DNA from: Cellulomonas pakistanensis
GTDB lineage: Bacteria > Actinomycetota > Actinomycetes > Actinomycetales > Cellulomonadaceae
Direction of reading: 5' to 3'
Length of the DNA: 59,287 nucleotides
Assembly: GCF_016862755.1 (NCBI RefSeq)
Contig: NZ_BONO01000029.1
Span: forward strand, 1-59,287
The notes under the pieces are model-generated. The model was not told the DNA's origin, did not search any database, and saw only the letters and a program-made list of their open reading frames with translations. Both the position numbers and the translations under genes were made by a program. Shown here in pieces: positions 59,143 through 59,287 of the stretch; the stretch's first letter is position 1, and the number at the start of each line of letters is the position of its first letter.

Positions 59143-59287
59143 TCAGTACGTGAAGCGCGCCACCTGGCCCCGGAGGTCCTCGGACATCCGGGCGAGCTCC
59201 CCGATCGAGTCGCCCATGCGCCCCAGCGTGCGCGAGGAGTCGACGGCCGCCGACGCGACGCCGGTGATGTTCGTGGCGATCTCCCCC
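59143..59287 (-). CDS. methyl-accepting chemotaxis protein, C-terminal end only
   Basis: The last 47 residues are visible (GEIATNITGVASAAVDSSRTLGRM..., ending DLRGQVARFTY). The heptad pattern EIATNITGVASAA is the end of an MCP signalling coiled coil, and LRGQVARFTY is a usual chemoreceptor terminus. The ligand-binding part lies outside the window. It suggests that the organism is motile or has a chemosensory array. Confidence 0.8.
   Translation of the reverse strand, partial: GEIATNITGVASAAVDSSRTLGRMGDSIGELARMSEDLRGQVARFTY

Noticed and set aside
1..59287. tRNA, rRNA, IS element or prophage
   Set aside because: I saw no cloverleaf with a T-arm GGTTCRA context outside coding sequence, no transposase or integrase motifs and no terminal repeats; a tRNAscan and IS search would be decisive.

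Overview
The window comes from a very GC-rich actinobacterium. By gene content it is most likely a member of Micrococcales close to Cellulomonas; the genus is an inference, with no 16S gene here. Signs are the extreme GC3 codon use, GTG starts, DUF222/HNH paralogs, a glnA2-glnE pair, a polyphosphate glucokinase, an LAXTG (sortase E type) surface protein, and many TAnnnT -10 boxes lying 6-7 nt before a start codon (leaderless transcripts). It is ordinary chromosome: no phage, IS, CRISPR, tRNA or rRNA was recognised. The only RNA gene is rnpB.

Layout. 1-57 is the tail of a DUF222/HNH gene almost identical to the end of the full copy at 45102-47096. 315-3633 is a LacI-type operator with rhaEW and lldD (lactaldehyde to lactate to pyruvate). 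3.7-12.2 kb holds mixed metabolic genes: two GNATs, a PPOX-fold flavoprotein, two alpha/beta hydrolases, a PfkB kinase, a SolA-like amine oxidase and a DHFR-fold reductase. 12.3-14.8 kb is a pair of CNNM/CorC-type membrane proteins, followed by a GT2 transferase and a GAF-PAS-PAS-GAF-PP2C phosphatase. 18.8-21.2 kb is a GH43 plus oligosaccharide symporter operon under a LacI-type operator. 21.4-22.9 kb has an AI-2E-family permease and a small acidic protein. 22.9-31.5 kb is nitrogen and cofactor metabolism: glnE and glnA2 on the minus strand, diverging from nadE-panB and an endonuclease/exonuclease/phosphatase-like membrane protein. 31.6-37.5 kb holds an M15 peptidase, a SPOR-like small protein, map-ppgK, small stress and hypothetical genes and a secreted CAP protein. 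37.55-37.95 kb is rnpB, then yaaA and a ThrE-type exporter with a Pro/Thr-rich stalk. 40.9-43.7 kb is the nif3-(degenerate zinc ribbon)-phosphatase operon. 43.8-48.7 kb holds an alcohol dehydrogenase, the HNH protein, a YedK/HMCES protein and a DtxR-box-controlled siderophore-interacting flavoprotein. 48.8-59.3 kb holds a NUDIX hydrolase, an LATTG-anchored repeat protein, a two-component pair whose kinase is frameshifted, two small membrane/stress proteins, a MalT-like LuxR regulator divergent from a DUF1254-like gene, two hypotheticals, and the end of a chemoreceptor.

Most notable: (i) a surface protein built from WTE and EHPAETV heptads around a unique central module; (ii) a histidine kinase broken by an apparent dinucleotide loss; (iii) two sugar operons with the same -10/operator geometry, the operator starting one base past the -10 hexamer; (iv) repeated leaderless promoter architecture; (v) a zinc-ribbon protein missing three of four cysteines beside a phosphatase that lacks the RNase H half known from mycobacteria; (vi) a repetitive low-complexity insert in a VanJ-like protein. 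I did not find a convincing new defence or biosynthetic system.
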